A DNA stretch of 8,168 nucleotides from Ornithomonoglobus_A sp034090805 (GTDB lineage: Bacteria; Bacillota; Clostridia; UBA1381). The notes under the pieces were generated by a model, which was not told the DNA's origin, searched no databases, and saw nothing but the letters and a program-made list of their open reading frames with translations. Both the position numbers and the translations under genes were made by a program. Positions 7,079 through 8,168 of this stretch are shown here, piece after piece. The stretch spans positions 1-8,168 of the forward strand of contig JAXDRV010000030.1 of the NCBI GenBank assembly GCA_034090805.1, in the 5' to 3' direction. Numbering within the stretch: the first letter of the stretch is position 1; every line of letters begins with the position of its first letter.

Positions 7079-8068
7079 ATGGCTTTTTTTGAAAAAGCGG
7101 TTCCTGTATGGATAAAAAACAAACGTCTTGCAAAAAATCTTCAGTGCGGATTCAGATGTGATTTTTATGCGAAAGAGGGTGCCCAATATCGGCTGAAGAT
7201 AACAGGTGCAACACTGTATCGTGTCTTTTTAAACGGTGAGTTTGTAGGATACGGACCGGCAAGAGCGGGTGACGGATATATACGCTGTGACGAGTATTCG
7301 CTGAACGTCAAAGAGGGCTTAAATAAGCTGTCTGTTGAGGTGGCGGGCTATAATTGCGCAAGCTTTTATACAATGAGGATAAAGTCGTTTCTGTGTGCGG
7401 AGATATACGAAAACGGCAATGTTTTAGCGTATACGGGAAAGGACTTCAACGGTCTTTCTCTTGAAAAGCTGCGCAGTATGTATTGTCACCGCTATTCGTA
7501 TCAGCGTGCATACGGCGAGATTTGGAGCTTTGACAATTCTTGCGAAATAACGAATTGGAAAACCGCGGACAATCTGCCGTATGAGGATATTATTTGTTGT
7601 ACGGCGGAGGGGAAATTTATCGAAAGGGGAGTACCTATCCCCAATTTTTGCATTGATAACAGCGCAAGACATTTTGAAAGCGGGCAGATACTTCATAAAT
7701 CCGCCGATGGTTTGGTTATGCCGAGATACATCACACAGACATCAAATTGCTTTGACGGCTTTTTGCCGGACAAGTGGGAATCAAATCCCATATCCGAGCT
7801 TTACGGTATCTTTGTGGCAGATGATATAAAACCGAGTAATGATGAGTTGTATACGATAGAAAAAGACAGATATACCATGTTTGAAATGGAAACCGACAAT
7901 ACCGGTTTTATCCGGAATGAAATAACAGCCGAGGAGGACAGCATTGTATATCTGTTTTTCACGGAATGTTACTATAAAAACAGCATTGTTTTTGATTCAC
8001 TTGAGGGTCAGGTGAATATTGTAAAATATGGAGTGTTATACTTTAAGTACAGTCGACAAACGCACTAA
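7079..8068 (+). pseudogene. GH78-like (alpha-L-rhamnosidase-related) protein, truncated by IS insertion
   Basis: The frame gives 329 residues, of which the first 318 resemble the N-terminal beta-domains of GH78-like proteins. Visible features are LNGEFVGYGPARAG (51-64, the lectin-like domain motif), RYSYQRAYGEIW (138-149), RGVPIPNF (183-190), NTGFI (274-278) and VNIVKYG (312-318). The (alpha/alpha)6 catalytic barrel that normally follows, bringing such proteins to roughly 700-900 residues, is missing. The last 11 residues (VLYFKYSRQTH) are encoded by IS sequence and end at TAA 8066-8068. The start at ATG 7079 is supported by AAGGAG at 7063-7068, ten bases upstream. Family members usually release terminal L-rhamnose from plant glycosides or pectin fragments; this fragment should be catalytically dead. 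There is no signal peptide. It follows the MATE gene by 44 bases and was probably the last, or a later, gene of the same operon. The 3' remainder should lie beyond the IS, outside the window. Confidence 0.8.
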
Positions 8069-8081
8069 ATTCTGATATAAT
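8053..8081 (+). promoter_or_regulatory. Sigma-70/SigA-type promoter of the IS transposase
   Basis: TCGACA at 8053-8058 matches the TTGACA -35 hexamer at five of six positions. TATAAT at 8076-8081 is a perfect -10, and the spacing is an ideal 17 bases. A TG dinucleotide at 8073-8074 adds an extended -10. The start of transcription is expected near 8088, giving a leader of about 20 bases before ATG 8108. It lies wholly inside the IS left end. Confidence 0.82.
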
Positions 8082-8094
8082 AAAAACATCAGAA
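8070..8094 (+). repeat. 7-bp inverted repeat spanning the IS -10 box and leader
   Basis: TTCTGAT at 8070-8076 and ATCAGAA at 8088-8094 are perfect inverted repeats separated by 11 bases. The left arm overlaps the first base of the -10 hexamer. The right arm starts at about the predicted transcription start and overlaps the first bases of the ribosome binding site (AAAGGTG, 8093-8099). Only transcripts arriving from upstream would contain both arms. It could be a read-through-sensing hairpin or a protein operator, but a chance repeat cannot be excluded. Confidence 0.5.
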
Positions 8095-8107
8095 AGGTGT
8101 GAAACAA

Positions 8108-8168
8108 ATGTCAAAATATTACAACAAGCAATTCAAGGAAGAGGCTCTTAAATTATCCGATGAAATTG
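8108..8168 (+). CDS. IS3-family transposase OrfA, N-terminus (partial)
   Basis: The frame opens with MSKYYNKQFKEEALKLSDEI and runs off the window after 20 codons. The pattern M-S-K-x-Y-x-x-x-F-K-x-E-A-x-K-L is the standard beginning of the helix-turn-helix OrfA protein of IS3-family elements (HTH_Tnp_1 type, IS150-like group). That protein binds the IS ends, and a DDE transposase OrfB is normally made with it by -1 frameshifting. ATG 8108 is preceded by AAAGGTG (8093-8099) and the promoter at 8053-8081. The subgroup is tentative because so little of the protein is present. Confidence 0.82.
   Translation, partial: MSKYYNKQFKEEALKLSDEI

Larger units (their letters stand above)
8034..8168 (+). 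mobile_element. Left end of an IS3-family insertion sequence (partial)
   Basis: Four observations place an IS boundary at about 8034. The GH78-like coding pattern stops there. The sequence TGTTATACTTTAAGTACAG begins with the TG typical of IS3-family termini. A compact promoter follows, and then a reading frame matching the start of an IS3-family OrfA. The element runs off the window, so its right end, its inverted repeat and the target duplication cannot be seen. The exact first base is inferred and may be off by a few bases. The element points in the same direction as the operon it interrupts. Confidence 0.8.

Noticed and set aside
7581..7829. An 82-residue plus-strand frame inside the GH78-like fragment
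   Set aside because: It is a shadow of the main frame, which carries clear family motifs across the same bases.

Overview
The window looks like part of a carbohydrate-utilisation locus from an anaerobic, probably gut-associated Firmicute (Clostridia; Oscillospiraceae or Lachnospiraceae would fit). This rests on the moderately AT-rich sequence, strong GGAGG-type ribosome binding sites, tightly packed co-directional genes, standard bacterial code, and glycosidases without signal peptides. The taxonomy is inferred from style only; no phylogenetic marker is present.

Layout, all on the + strand: (1) bases 3-74 hold the last 23 codons of an upstream gene, followed by a strong hairpin at 87-119, probably its terminator or an intercistronic attenuator. 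(2) Bases 135-7034 carry five closely spaced genes (gaps of 25, 4, 32 and 17 bases). They encode a divergent GH28 (polygalacturonase-fold) enzyme, a sialidase-like Asp-box beta-propeller protein, a 10-TM EamA/DMT transporter, a divergent GH36 (alpha-galactosidase-like) enzyme and a MATE-family transporter. (3) After a 44-base gap comes the N-terminal part of a GH78-like (alpha-L-rhamnosidase-related) protein. Its reading frame is cut at about base 8033 by the left end of an IS3-family insertion sequence. The IS promoter, a 7-bp inverted repeat and the first 20 codons of its orfA fill the end of the window.

Working together: the three glycosidase-type proteins and the propeller protein all lack secretion signals, so they should act in the cytoplasm on imported oligosaccharides or glycosides. 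The GH28 + GH36 + GH78 mix suggests a galacturonate/rhamnose/galactose-containing plant substrate such as a pectin side chain or a plant glycoside. However, the GH28 and GH36 proteins differ from their characterised relatives at substrate-contacting motifs, so the substrate is open. Two secondary transporters of drug/metabolite-exporter families sit between the hydrolases, and no sugar importer is visible. This is the most unusual aspect of the layout: they may export a product or aglycone, or they may be uncharacterised sugar carriers. The IS insertion has probably inactivated the last enzyme in this strain.

No tRNA, rRNA, CRISPR array, riboswitch or phage gene was seen. No stretch longer than 300 bases lacks a gene.
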